Below, piece by piece: positions 17,493 through 26,368 of a stretch of DNA of 64,000 nucleotides. A model generated the notes under the pieces. That model was not told where the DNA came from. It saw nothing but the letters and a program-made list of their open reading frames with translations, and searched no databases. Positions within the stretch are counted from its first letter, which is position 1. Each line of letters begins with the position of its first letter. The translations under genes and the position numbers were made by a program. Source of the DNA: Bacillus tuaregi (GTDB taxonomy: Bacteria > Bacillota > Bacilli > Bacillales > Cytobacillaceae); assembly GCF_900104575.1 (NCBI RefSeq), contig NZ_LT629731.1:2216031-2280030 (forward strand). The letters run 5' to 3'.

Positions 17493-20400
17493 TTATGGGG
17501 CCGGAGCTTCATTTTGAGTTACGGTATAAGTAAACGTATTATCCGCTGTGGTTGGGTCCATGCTGCCCTTACTATTTCCAGCCTCGTCTCTTAGAACCGT
17601 GTGGAACGTGACATTGCCTTTGTTCACGATAGCATCTGTCACGGTTTCACCAAAATCAATGGTCCATGTTTGTGTCTCTGCATTATAAGTGACAATTACA
17701 CCTTGTTCTTCAAAAGCTTTTTTAGCATCGGCAGAACCATATGGATTTTCTTCACTCGCATAGACGCTAAACTCCGGTAAGCCCGTCAGGTTGTGGTCAA
17801 CTTCTAATTCACGCAAATTTTCATCTTGTGCTTTTACAGTGAGTGTAAAGTTTTTATCGTGATCTAAGTTTACATTGGTTCCACTTTCTGGTGTTACCTC
17901 TAATAATTCTGGAGCGGTTGTATCCGTTGTTGGATCTTCTCCCTCATCATCAGTATCTGCTTGCAGCACATCCATGATTGACGTAACGGAAGGATAACCA
18001 GTATCTCCTTTACTATCCAATACCTTCGATGCCATTGCATCATCTACCGTTAGATCAAATAACGAAGCGATACCCCCTAAGGCTGTTTTCATTCCATCTA
18101 CATCGGAAGCTTCGTTCACTCCACCTAAGAGCTGGTTATACGTTGTGATGGCAGCACCAAGCTTGTCTTCAATCTCATCAACAGACGTCAAGCCTTTTGT
18201 ACGTTCACCATCTTCAACAGTCGTTTCATTTTGCACTAAAAATAATTTTGCCACTTCGGTTTGTTGTGCCTCAGATAAGTCAGCATAATCCCCATGATTA
18301 AGCTCCAGCAATAAATCTCTTAGGTTCCCTTCTCCTTCCGTTACATTTACATCGTATATAAATTGATTTTCATCAAGGGTCGGATCTGGTTCTGGATCCG
18401 TTGTTGGATCTTCTCCCTCATCATCAGTATCTGCTTGCAGCACATCCATGATTGACGTAACGGAAGGATAACCAGTATCTGCTTTACTATCTAATACCTT
18501 TTGTGCCATTGCATCATCTACCGTTAAATCAAATAACGAAGCGATACCTCCTAAGGCTGTTTTCATTCCATCTACATCGGAAGCTTCGTTCACTCCACCT
18601 AAGAGCTGGTTATACGTTGTGATGGCAGCACCAAGCTTGTCTTCAATCTCATCAACAGACGTCAAGCCTTTTGTACGTTCACCATCTTCAACAGTCGTTT
18701 CATTTTGCACTAAAAATAATTTTGCCACTTCGGTTTGTTGTGCCTCAGATAAGTCAGCATAATCCCCATGATTAAGCTCCAGCAATAAATCTCTTAGGTT
18801 CCCTTCTCCTTCCGTTACATTTACATCGTATATAAATTGATTTTCATCAAAGACTGGGTCTGGATCCTGTCCGTTATTATCTCCATCACCTGGTGTAGTA
18901 CCGGTGTTATCACCATCTCCAGCATCTTCATTAGCCTCATCATTTACTTTTTCAATATTTTGTTTGACCGAATCATAATTTTCAATAATGTCACCTGCTG
19001 ACATCCCTGCAGGAATGACTAAATTGCCTATCTTAGCTGCTTCGTCAAGGGTTACTTTTGTACTTGCCTTTTCAATCGTTAACTTTGTAATCGTTGAACC
19101 CTCTGTTACAAAATTAACCGTACCTTTAATTGCTACTGCTCCAAGCTTAGAATCTTTAATGGTGATATTGGTGCCCGTTGTCGTGTCTGTAGCAGCTGCT
19201 GCAACTTCTGAAGCAGTACCATTAATGGTGGTATCGCCTTTTACCGTTAAACCATTAATCGATAAATAATCACCACTAATGATTAATGGTCCATGGATGA
19301 CTGTGTCTCCTCCCTCTAGGACTAAAGGAGAACCTTCTGTACCTGAATTTTTAATTTCTAAATATCGTATTTTTTGAACCGTATCCTCTTTATCTGTCGA
19401 CAGATAGACAACGGCATCTTCTAAAATAGTTTTGTTGTTTAGATTTATCAGTTCTTTCAAGTCATTAGATAAACTAAATTCGGTACCATTTACGGTAACA
19501 GCTGTGTCGCTTATATCTTCAATCGGAACAAGACCGTCAGCTTGACCGAACAAATCCACATTGATAGAGCGGTAAATCATCGTGGCAGCTTCCGCTCTTC
19601 TTGTATTTTTGTAAGGTTCAAAGGTATCGTCTGTGCTACCTTTTGTAATACCCGCTTCATGAATCGCGGCAATATAATTTTTAAAGGTTGAATCCTGACC
19701 AACATCTGTAAAGGTTGTTTCTGCATTTTCATCTACTTCTATATTTGTAAAGGTTCCAGCAATCATTTTGGCAAGCTCTGCCCTTGTGATTTTTTGATTT
19801 GGCTTAAAGGAACCATCATCGTAACCAGAAATAATATCTTTATCTGCTAGAGCGGCAATCGTCTTGTAAAAATCACTATTAGCTGAAACATCATTGAAGC
19901 CTGGATCGGTAACAGTTCCTTCCGTATCAAGATTTAACGCACGAGCTAACATAGCGGCTGCTTCTGCTCTTGTAACTTCTCTGTATGGAGCAAAGTGATC
20001 ATCGTTAACCCCTTTAACAACTCCTTTTTCAACCAATACCTCAACAGGTTCTGTAAAATATGTACCACCCGTATCCTTGAATGATACGACAGTATCGCCT
20101 GCTGCATCGTCAGTATCACCAACAGCCGCTTCTTCATCAGTCTCATCTGTAGGATCACCAGCAATCGCATCCTCATCATCAGTTCCATCTGTAGAATCAC
20201 CAGCAGTCGTATCTTCTTCATCAGTTCCATCTGTAGGATCAGCAGCGGTCTCATCTCCATCAGTCTCATCTGTAGGATCACCGACCGTCCCATCCCCATC
20301 ACCACCTGTTGGTGTACCAGTCGTATCCTCCTGTGCTACCACTGATGAAGGAGGGTTTATCGCATCATTAGCCTCAGCTCCCGCTTTTTGTGGAGACAGA

Positions 20401-20642
20401 CTGGCAGCACCCAATGCTAATGTGGAAACAAGCATACCCCCCGCCATGATTTTAACCGTCGCATTTTTTAAATTAGGAAATTTTGATTTTATATAGCTTT
20501 TTGCGCTTTTTTCTAAGTCTTCATGTTCATTTTGACTTTTGCCTAATTCTGCTGCAAATTCTACATTCGGTATATCTAAATATAATGAAATCACTAATTG
20601 ATTTTCTTGTTCTTGTACAACATGCTTTTTAAATTGATACAT
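17493..20642 (-). CDS. large acidic SLH-domain surface protein
   Basis: A 1049-residue cell-surface protein. Residues 1-65 form a soluble N-terminal segment, followed by a hydrophobic stretch (KIMAGGMLVSTLALGAA, about 65-82) that looks like a late signal or anchor ending near AEA. Residues about 105-180 are Asp/Thr/Glu repeats. Three SLH domains (about 185-370; motifs such as YREVTRAEAAAMLARAL and NQKITRAELAKMIAG) should bind pyruvylated wall polymer. A parallel-beta-helix-like region spans 385-560. Two nearly identical 150-residue units starting DENQFIYDVNVTEGEG follow, and the C-terminus is Ig-like. MYQFKK at 20642 is taken as start (AAGGAGC upstream, wide spacing); the frame extends to 20678. 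Confidence 0.88.
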   Translation of the reverse strand: MYQFKKHVVQEQENQLVISLYLDIPNVEFAAELGKSQNEHEDLEKSAKSYIKSKFPNLKNATVKIMAGGMLVSTLALGAASLSPQKAGAEANDAINPPSSVVAQEDTTGTPTGGDGDGTVGDPTDETDGDETAADPTDGTDEEDTTAGDSTDGTDDEDAIAGDPTDETDEEAAVGDTDDAAGDTVVSFKDTGGTYFTEPVEVLVEKGVVKGVNDDHFAPYREVTRAEAAAMLARALNLDTEGTVTDPGFNDVSANSDFYKTIAALADKDIISGYDDGSFKPNQKITRAELAKMIAGTFTNIEVDENAETTFTDVGQDSTFKNYIAAIHEAGITKGSTDDTFEPYKNTRRAEAATMIYRSINVDLFGQADGLVPIEDISDTAVTVNGTEFSLSNDLKELINLNNKTILEDAVVYLSTDKEDTVQKIRYLEIKNSGTEGSPLVLEGGDTVIHGPLIISGDYLSINGLTVKGDTTINGTASEVAAAATDTTTGTNITIKDSKLGAVAIKGTVNFVTEGSTITKLTIEKASTKVTLDEAAKIGNLVIPAGMSAGDIIENYDSVKQNIEKVNDEANEDAGDGDNTGTTPGDGDNNGQDPDPVFDENQFIYDVNVTEGEGNLRDLLLELNHGDYADLSEAQQTEVAKLFLVQNETTVEDGERTKGLTSVDEIEDKLGAAITTYNQLLGGVNEASDVDGMKTALGGIASLFDLTVDDAMAQKVLDSKADTGYPSVTSIMDVLQADTDDEGEDPTTDPEPDPTLDENQFIYDVNVTEGEGNLRDLLLELNHGDYADLSEAQQTEVAKLFLVQNETTVEDGERTKGLTSVDEIEDKLGAAITTYNQLLGGVNEASDVDGMKTALGGIASLFDLTVDDAMASKVLDSKGDTGYPSVTSIMDVLQADTDDEGEDPTTDTTAPELLEVTPESGTNVNLDHDKNFTLTVKAQDENLRELEVDHNLTGLPEFSVYASEENPYGSADAKKAFEEQGVIVTYNAETQTWTIDFGETVTDAIVNKGNVTFHTVLRDEAGNSKGSMDPTTADNTFTYTVTQNEAPAP
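17922..18376 (-). repeat. tandem repeat copy 2 inside the SLH protein gene
   Basis: Matches 18396-18850 at a constant offset of 474 bases (158 codons). Differences cluster at about 18005-18080; the rest is almost identical. This points to a recent duplication or ongoing homogenisation. Confidence 0.92.
18396..18850 (-). repeat. tandem repeat copy 1 inside the SLH protein gene
   Basis: First unit in gene orientation of the 474-base tandem duplication; encodes the unit beginning DENQFIYDVNVTEGEG and ending TSIMDVLQADTDDEGEDPTT. See the partner at 17922-18376. Confidence 0.92.
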
Positions 20643-20906
20643 AGTTTGACTAACGCTCCTTATTCTTATTAGGACCATGGCGGTCGCAATTAGCGTTTGT
20701 TTTGAATGCGTGTTTTATTCAATTAAGATACATTTTTAATATAGGTATTCTAAGCAAAATTTAAATATTCTAATATTTCGATATACAAATATAATATTTA
20801 TCAATTAGCCAGTCTTTCCAATCGAAACAAAGAAAGATGTTTGATTTTTATCTGAGTTTGGTACCATAATTGAAGAATAATTAGCTATATGAAAGGATTA
20901 ATGAAA

Positions 20907-21695
20907 ATGGATCAGCATGAGCAGGATGAAGAAAAGAAATATGGCGAGGAACCACCTATAGAGGATTTTTTACCGAATGAAGAGGATGTCATTTTACGTA
21001 AAAAACAGAAAAAACGGAAATCCTTATTGGTAAAACTTGTTTCAATCGGATTGGTATTAGCCTTATTGATTAGCTTTAATCAAGTATGGCCGCAGGTATT
21101 TAATCTCCCCTCGATTAAATTTCTACAAAAATCTAATCAATTATCTAAACAGGAGGATATCAAGAAATACAAGGAGGCCGTTGTCACGATTCAAGATCCT
21201 TATACAAAGGGGACGGGTTTTAATGTGTCAGAAGATGGCTTTATTATCACCAATCGACATGTGGTAGAGGACATGAATCCGATTAGCGTTATTTTTCCAC
21301 AGGGGGATGTATTAGAAGCCTCTATCGTTCAGATGGATTCTGAGCTTGATTTAGCCTTCCTAAAGGTGGATGGCAACAATTTACCGTTTCTGACTTTAAG
21401 CAAGCCTGAAAAATGGACCACACACGATCACATCTACGTAATTGGCAACCCGCTTTTCCATAATCAAATTGTAAACGAAGGAAATATATTGGAGGAATCC
21501 AATCGTAATCATTTACTGATGATTTCTGCGCCTATATACAAAGGAAACAGTGGAAGCCCCGTGATTGGTTTACATGGAGAAGCAATAGGAGTCGTTTATG
21601 CCAAAACGTTAGATGACGGTACAGGTCTTGCGATACCAGTGGAAGCCTTTTTCGAGAAAATCCCTCAGAATCAGGGTGTCTCAATTGGAAAGTAA
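20907..21695 (+). CDS. membrane-anchored trypsin-like serine protease without PDZ
   Basis: A 262-residue S1C-type protease. A long acidic cytoplasmic N-terminus with a basic KKQKKRK cluster leads to one membrane segment (about residues 43-65). The protease domain shows the triad: His in TNRHVVED, Asp in SELDLAFLKV and Ser in KGNSGSPVIG. HtrA proteins normally have a C-terminal PDZ; this one ends right after the protease domain. ATG 20907 is preferred because AAGGA lies 9 bases upstream; 20889 and 20901 are alternatives. It is divergent from the SLH gene, so the two may share regulation. Confidence 0.87.
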   Translation: MDQHEQDEEKKYGEEPPIEDFLPNEEDVILRKKQKKRKSLLVKLVSIGLVLALLISFNQVWPQVFNLPSIKFLQKSNQLSKQEDIKKYKEAVVTIQDPYTKGTGFNVSEDGFIITNRHVVEDMNPISVIFPQGDVLEASIVQMDSELDLAFLKVDGNNLPFLTLSKPEKWTTHDHIYVIGNPLFHNQIVNEGNILEESNRNHLLMISAPIYKGNSGSPVIGLHGEAIGVVYAKTLDDGTGLAIPVEAFFEKIPQNQGVSIGK

Positions 21696-21746
21696 CAACA
21701 TTTTGACACCCTTTATCATAGTGATGTGGCCAATGCTCCCTCCTGA

Positions 21747-23234
21747 TTATCCTTCAGCAAGCGCTCTTACTATTTGATCCTCCATATCGGTTACGGAGGG
21801 AGCTAGAACATTATTCATCATGATAGAAAAAATGTATCTTTGACCGCTCTTTGCTGTCATATATCCACTTAATGTAGAAACTCCAGAAATCGAACCTGTT
21901 TTAGCTCTTACCTTTCCATTTGTAGGCTCAGCCTTAAGACGATTCCTTAACGTGCCTCCTATCAATTTGTCCGGATGACCAGCAAGCGGCAAACACTTTT
22001 CGAATTCAGGAAACCAGCTTTTGCGCTGTACTGTATAAAGTAATTGGGAAAGTTCATTTGCCGGAATCATGTTTTTATGGGACATTCCGGACCCGTCTCG
22101 AATTTGAATGGTTTTTTCGTTAAGACCCCATTCTGCCAACGTCTCCTCAATGACTTGTAAGCCTGATTCCCAGCTGCCGTTATCATAGACCATCTTCCCC
22201 ATTTCTTTTGTTAACATCTCGGCATGGCCATTATTACTCAGCTTCATAAAGGGGATCAAAAGTTGTTTTAATGGGATGGACCTTTTGAGAGCCAGCCTTT
22301 CCGCTTTCTTGGGGGTAACACCTAATAGGGCTTTTCCTGTAAACGTAATTCCATTCTCCTCTAAAGAATCCTTGAAAATCTCCAAGACAAACTCAGTCGG
22401 TTCCCAGACGGCAGCCCACTTTTTTATCGGTTTACTGTTTTTCGAAATCGTTCCTTCCACCATGATGGTGTTGGTTCCGTGAATTCGCTCAAAGGTAACC
22501 CGGCTTATTTCCTTATCAGCAACTGTTTTTGTCTTGTTTATAATAGTGACATATTTATTTTTCGGGGTCACCTGAATACTCCCCAGATTCCCGTTCTTAT
22601 CTCCAGGGGTGATTTCAAGAAGAACCGTACCAGCATCATAATCTTGATTAGGAGAGAGGGTTAAGGCTGAAACCTGGGCACCTGTATGAAAGGCTTCGTC
22701 AGACCAATTTAAGTCCTGTGACAGTCGAATAGAATCATACCAGCTGTCATCTGCTATCAGATTTCCTTTAATTTGAGTAATTCCTTTTGCCCTTAATGCC
22801 TCTGCAAAATGGTCAAGATCCTCCTTCATCAAGGTCGGATCCCCTTTACCCTTTAGATACAGATTACCATCAAGAATTGTTCCCCTAACCCTGCCATTCG
22901 TCCATAATTCCGTTGAAAATTGATAATCGGCACCAAGTCTTTCTAGGGCAGCTGCAGCAGTCAAGAGTTTCATATTAGAGGCTGGATGCAATCGAATATC
23001 ACCATTTTTGGAATAGACAATCTCACCGCTCTCCGCTTTTCTTATACTTATTCCTGTTATGGATCCCTTAAGTCTCGAGTCCTTTACAAGCTCATCTATT
23101 TCCGCCGCTACTGGTAAAAAAGGATCGGCAGCCTGAGCTGAATCCGCATTATGCATGGTTAAACTTAAGAGTATCAGAGCAATTATTATGTAGCCTTTGA
23201 CCCAAATGCCTTTTAGCCAAATATTCCTGTTCAT
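21747..23234 (-). CDS. dacC: D-alanyl-D-alanine carboxypeptidase/endopeptidase (PBP4 type, peptidase S13)
   Basis: A 495-residue secreted penicillin-binding protein trimming or opening peptidoglycan cross-links. It has a signal peptide (to about AQA near residue 35), the SxxK active site in ASNMKLLTAAAAL, the SxN motif in LSNNGHAEML and KTG in VRAKTGSISGVSTLSGY. The family's large domain insertion between SxxK and SxN is present. Length agrees with B. subtilis DacC. The frame extends to 23282, but GGAG 9 bases before ATG 23234 and the signal peptide place the start there. Confidence 0.9.
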   Translation of the reverse strand: MNRNIWLKGIWVKGYIIIALILLSLTMHNADSAQAADPFLPVAAEIDELVKDSRLKGSITGISIRKAESGEIVYSKNGDIRLHPASNMKLLTAAAALERLGADYQFSTELWTNGRVRGTILDGNLYLKGKGDPTLMKEDLDHFAEALRAKGITQIKGNLIADDSWYDSIRLSQDLNWSDEAFHTGAQVSALTLSPNQDYDAGTVLLEITPGDKNGNLGSIQVTPKNKYVTIINKTKTVADKEISRVTFERIHGTNTIMVEGTISKNSKPIKKWAAVWEPTEFVLEIFKDSLEENGITFTGKALLGVTPKKAERLALKRSIPLKQLLIPFMKLSNNGHAEMLTKEMGKMVYDNGSWESGLQVIEETLAEWGLNEKTIQIRDGSGMSHKNMIPANELSQLLYTVQRKSWFPEFEKCLPLAGHPDKLIGGTLRNRLKAEPTNGKVRAKTGSISGVSTLSGYMTAKSGQRYIFSIMMNNVLAPSVTDMEDQIVRALAEG

Positions 23235-23333
23235 CACTTCACACTCCGTTACTGATAGTAACCATAGGATTCCACATGACATGGAAAAAAATAACTAAAA
23301 AATATTATCCACCCTGTGTGATCAAAAAAGCTT

Positions 23334-23377
23334 ACCGAATAGAAAAAGCACCCATATAGGCGCTTTTTCTATTCGGT
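23334..23377. terminator. bidirectional terminator-like hairpin
   Basis: ACCGAATAGAAAAAGC at 23334-23349 pairs perfectly with GCTTTTTCTATTCGGT at 23362-23377. It follows the stop of the 60-residue gene on the minus strand and lies upstream of dacC. Confidence 0.8.
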
Positions 23378-23391
23378 TCATTTGAATGTAC

Positions 23392-23574
23392 TTACTCTCC
23401 TAAATGAACAACAATTTTATAATGTAAATCCTTAAGTGTCTGTTCAAAAGCCTCGCTTGAAACTATATAATAGGTTTCATCGTTATTGGTCACAACTAAC
23501 TCCTCAGGGCTTTTATCTACCTGTGCTGCATCTAAGCTGAAATATTTTTCTCCTAGTATTTGTGTCATCTCCAT
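23392..23574 (-). CDS. 60-residue protein of unknown function
   Basis: A small acidic protein starting MEMTQILGEKYFSLDAAQ and ending KIVVHLGE. No signal or membrane segment is visible and I do not recognise the family. A strong GGGGGTGA ribosome site lies 4 bases before the ATG, and the gene has its own terminator. Confidence 0.65.
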   Translation of the reverse strand: MEMTQILGEKYFSLDAAQVDKSPEELVVTNNDETYYIVSSEAFEQTLKDLHYKIVVHLGE

Positions 23575-23634
23575 GTTCTCACCCCCTTCCCCTATTGTAA
23601 CTGTTTTATTATTGTAAAAGAAAGAGGAATGTCC

Positions 23635-24588
23635 CTAGCCGACATTCCTCCTTAGCGGTTTCACTGAACTTAACAGCTGTCCTTGATAATTTATCGCAAG
23701 AATTCCAACGGCTACCAATGAAACTGCCGCAAGGATGAATAGATTAAAGCTTTCACCAGGAATAAAAATTGCTGACAGAATCGTGCCAAAAACCGGTGTT
23801 AAAAAGCTATAGATACTCATTTCCCCTGCTTTATTATATTTGAGAATGTTCGTCCAAAGGGCAAATGCCACCGATGAAATAAGGGCAGCATAAACCAACA
23901 ATCCCAAACCAAACGGTGTAAAGGTGATGGACTGTTCACTAAGCTGTGGAACGCCGATTAATAATAGAACAGAGGAACCAATCGTTAGCTGCCAGCCTGT
24001 TAAGGTTATTGGCCGGATATCCGCAGCTAGTTCCTTTGTCATAATCGTTGTGACAGCACTTGTTAGTCCAGATAAAATCATAAAGCCTTCTCCACTCCAT
24101 TCAAAATGGAATTGAATTTCTTGTCCCCAGTTAGCGGCAATGATTCCAGCGACTCCGGTTATCATACCGACTGCTTTTTTCCAATTCATTCGATCGTCCC
24201 GATAATAAAAATGCGCTAAAATGACAGCGAGGAACGTGCCACTCGAGGAAAGTATGGCCCCCTGCATCCCTGATACCTTTGACAGTCCATTGTAAAAGAA
24301 AAAATACTGCACAGCCGTTTGAATGATGCCAAATAATACTAAAATCAGAATATGCGAACGTTTCACCAGCAATTGACTTCGGTTCGTAAAGAATAAAAAC
24401 AGTAGCAGAATTAGTCCAGCCAACAGAAAACGAAGTCCAGCAAATACAATCTGTGCCATTGTATCATTTGCAGCTAAGTGTAATTCTATATAGCTAACCT
24501 TAAGGACGGGAAAGGCACTTCCCCATAATATTGAACAGAAAATCGCCATCCCGATGATTGCCCATTTATTTTGAAACACACTCTTCAA
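23635..24588 (-). CDS. EamA/DMT-family transporter
   Basis: A 317-residue protein with ten predicted membrane segments in two EamA repeats (about residues 12-145 and 160-300). Landmarks are the first-helix SILWGSAFPVLKV, AILSSSGTFLAVILAHFYYRD closing repeat one, and YSFLTPVFGTILSAIFIPGE in repeat two. These pumps export or import metabolites, and the substrate is unknown. It starts with TTG, with AGGAG about 10 bases upstream. Two palindromes lie in its presumed promoter (24619-24652). Confidence 0.88.
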   Translation of the reverse strand: MKSVFQNKWAIIGMAIFCSILWGSAFPVLKVSYIELHLAANDTMAQIVFAGLRFLLAGLILLLFLFFTNRSQLLVKRSHILILVLFGIIQTAVQYFFFYNGLSKVSGMQGAILSSSGTFLAVILAHFYYRDDRMNWKKAVGMITGVAGIIAANWGQEIQFHFEWSGEGFMILSGLTSAVTTIMTKELAADIRPITLTGWQLTIGSSVLLLIGVPQLSEQSITFTPFGLGLLVYAALISSVAFALWTNILKYNKAGEMSIYSFLTPVFGTILSAIFIPGESFNLFILAAVSLVAVGILAINYQGQLLSSVKPLRRNVG

Positions 24589-24762
24589 CCCAATTCATCT
24601 CCTATAGGTCCTATTTGAGGGTATCTATACCCCTAAAGGTTTATTATAAACCCATTTCAATCCAAGAGTGCTCTTTTTTTATACTGGAAATATTCAGAAC
24701 TTCTGACTCAATGACATATTTTCTTAAGTAATGAACAGACTATAATCCTGGAGGTGTGTCCT

Positions 24763-24882
24763 ATGGTTAATCAAAAAAACTTTTCCAATGTCAGCCTGGG
24801 CGGTAAGGTAAACAAGGAAAAAGGCATGAATCATGACCAGCTAAAATACGGAGAAAAAGAAAGATCCGAGCAAAAAAAATAA
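24763..24882 (+). CDS. 39-residue hydrophilic peptide
   Basis: A small ORF starting MVNQKNFSNVSLGGKV and rich in Lys, Glu, Gln and Asn, with no hydrophobic segment. GGAGG lies well placed before the ATG and a strong terminator follows immediately. The composition recalls small sporulation-associated peptides of Bacillus, but that is only an impression. Confidence 0.6.
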   Translation: MVNQKNFSNVSLGGKVNKEKGMNHDQLKYGEKERSEQKK

Positions 24883-24894
24883 TTAGATACTAAG

Positions 24895-24933
24895 AAAAAA
24901 AGCAGCACCTATAGGAAAGGGCTGCTTTTTTCT
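24895..24933. terminator. bidirectional terminator
   Basis: AAAAAAGCAGC at 24895-24905 pairs with GCTGCTTTTTT at 24921-24931, with A- and T-runs on both sides. It serves the small peptide gene and the converging DUF1292 gene. Confidence 0.85.
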
Positions 24934-25191
24934 TTATTCCTCCGCAGGAACGGAATCCACAGCAATTTGATAAGCATCCAAGAGAGATTCTTTATCTGAA
25001 GCGCTGGAGATGTTGACTAAATGCTGTCCATGTTCATCCTCTTCCACTCTCATTAAGATCGTGTCATCCTGATTGCGCAATAGGGCATAGGATTCACCCT
25101 GCATTTCAAATAAGGCTTCAACCTCATAGGATACTTGCCTTCCGCTCTCATCCTCAACGGTCACAAGGTCTCGTAGTGAATCGTTCTCCAT
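24934..25191 (-). CDS. DUF1292-like protein
   Basis: An 85-residue acidic protein with the DUF1292 pattern: VTVEDESGRQVSYEVEALFE followed by SYALLRNQDD and VRVEEDE-like strands. Family members, such as YrzB, are small proteins of unknown function. GGAGG precedes ATG 25191. Confidence 0.8.
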   Translation of the reverse strand: MENDSLRDLVTVEDESGRQVSYEVEALFEMQGESYALLRNQDDTILMRVEEDEHGQHLVNISSASDKESLLDAYQIAVDSVPAEE

Positions 25192-25299
25192 TTCGACTAC
25201 CTCCTATAAAAAATAAGCACTTATATACATTCCCCTTAAATCAATGGAACCATTCTCGAATTCGTTGATTGATAAACCATCCTTATACTACTTTTTATC

Positions 25300-25971
25300 C
25301 TAATAGGTCTGTACAAACAGCTTTTTACCAGGTTCATACTCTGCATAACAGATTTCTTTTTCCGTGTTTAACCCGTTATTCTTAATCTCCTTTTGCAGCC
25401 ACTCTCTGGTAACGCCTGCTTTTTCTAAGTTGTTTTCAAGCACCACACCGTCACTAATAATCGTTAAGGGCAATGCTCTATCTTCCACTTGAATGTTTAA
25501 GTCCTGATTGGTCGGCTGATTAGCTGCTGATTTCCGCAGAACACTAATTCCACCGTTATTCTCCAATATGGCATACTCAACCTCCTGTATAGAAAAGACA
25601 TCCTTCATCCGCAGCATTTCCTGAAGCTGGTCAATATCAATTTGATTTTTCTTGAGCTCTTTCCAATCCAGCTTCCCTTTATTGATAAGAATCGCAGGTT
25701 TCCCTTCAAAAATATACCGTAGTTTTCTAAACTTTTGTGTTAGGAATTCTGTTAAGTAGATTAGTGTGCCCCAAACGGTAATAGCAAAAACAATAGGAAG
25801 TGTATCCCTTTTATCATCAAACACCGTATTACCAACAAGCTCTCCTAATACTAGTGCAGATATAAAATCAAACGGCGTGATTTGGCTGAGCTGGGTCTTT
25901 CCTAATCGTTTGACTACAAGAAATAATGCGATGTATCCAACGACTAGATCCGACAAAATATTTATGTACAA
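25300..25971 (-). CDS. DUF421 (YetF-like) membrane protein
   Basis: A 223-residue protein with three N-terminal membrane segments (to about residue 80) and a cytoplasmic two-part domain. The family signature is RLGKTQLSQITPFDFISALVLGELVGN, then KPAILINKGKLDWKELKKNQI and DVFSIQEVEYAILENNGGISV. Function is unknown; members are often linked to sporulation or stress in bacilli. TTG 25971 with AGGTGA just upstream is chosen; the frame extends to 26052. A second, shorter DUF421 gene lies at 35102. Confidence 0.87.
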   Translation of the reverse strand: MYINILSDLVVGYIALFLVVKRLGKTQLSQITPFDFISALVLGELVGNTVFDDKRDTLPIVFAITVWGTLIYLTEFLTQKFRKLRYIFEGKPAILINKGKLDWKELKKNQIDIDQLQEMLRMKDVFSIQEVEYAILENNGGISVLRKSAANQPTNQDLNIQVEDRALPLTIISDGVVLENNLEKAGVTREWLQKEIKNNGLNTEKEICYAEYEPGKKLFVQTY

Positions 25972-26368
25972 CCCATCACCTCTTTCTTCTTGTAAAACGT
26001 CTTTGTTACAGGTATTGACACATAAAAAAATTCTAAACCTCTCATTTTTCACTTAACCATACAGTTTGGAAAAAATGTCGAATCGAAATGAAAATACTCG
26101 TATATTTATGCTTTTTAGCGAATGGAAGATAAAGATTTACACTATCGCTATATATGAAACAAGACTGAAAAACGAATGGTACAATTTTAATGAAAAGTCC
26201 ATAAAACAACTATTAAAGCAGTAATAATAGTGGTTGAAGTACAAATGATAAAAAACTAAAAAATCTGTTGCATAAAAAAAATACCGCTGTTATAATGAGT
26301 TCATATTTATGAATATTCACAAAATTGAATGAGCTCAATTATTATTAGGTTTGAACGGAGGAATTCTT
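25972..26368. other. intergenic region with the oxidoreductase promoter
   Basis: No gene lies in these 397 bases between the divergent DUF421 and oxidoreductase genes. The one clear element is the promoter at 26268-26296; a ribosome site GGAGG follows at 26357-26361. Confidence 0.6.
26268..26296 (+). promoter_or_regulatory. sigma-A promoter of the 2-oxoacid oxidoreductase operon
   Basis: TTGCAT at 26268-26273 and a perfect TATAAT at 26291-26296 are separated by 17 bases, the optimal spacing. Transcription would start near 26303, about 65 bases before the start codon. Confidence 0.8.

Noticed and set aside
19946-20496. Long open frames on both strands over the Asp/Thr repeats of the SLH gene
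   Set aside because: They arise from the repetitive codon pattern, are low-complexity, and have no ribosome sites.
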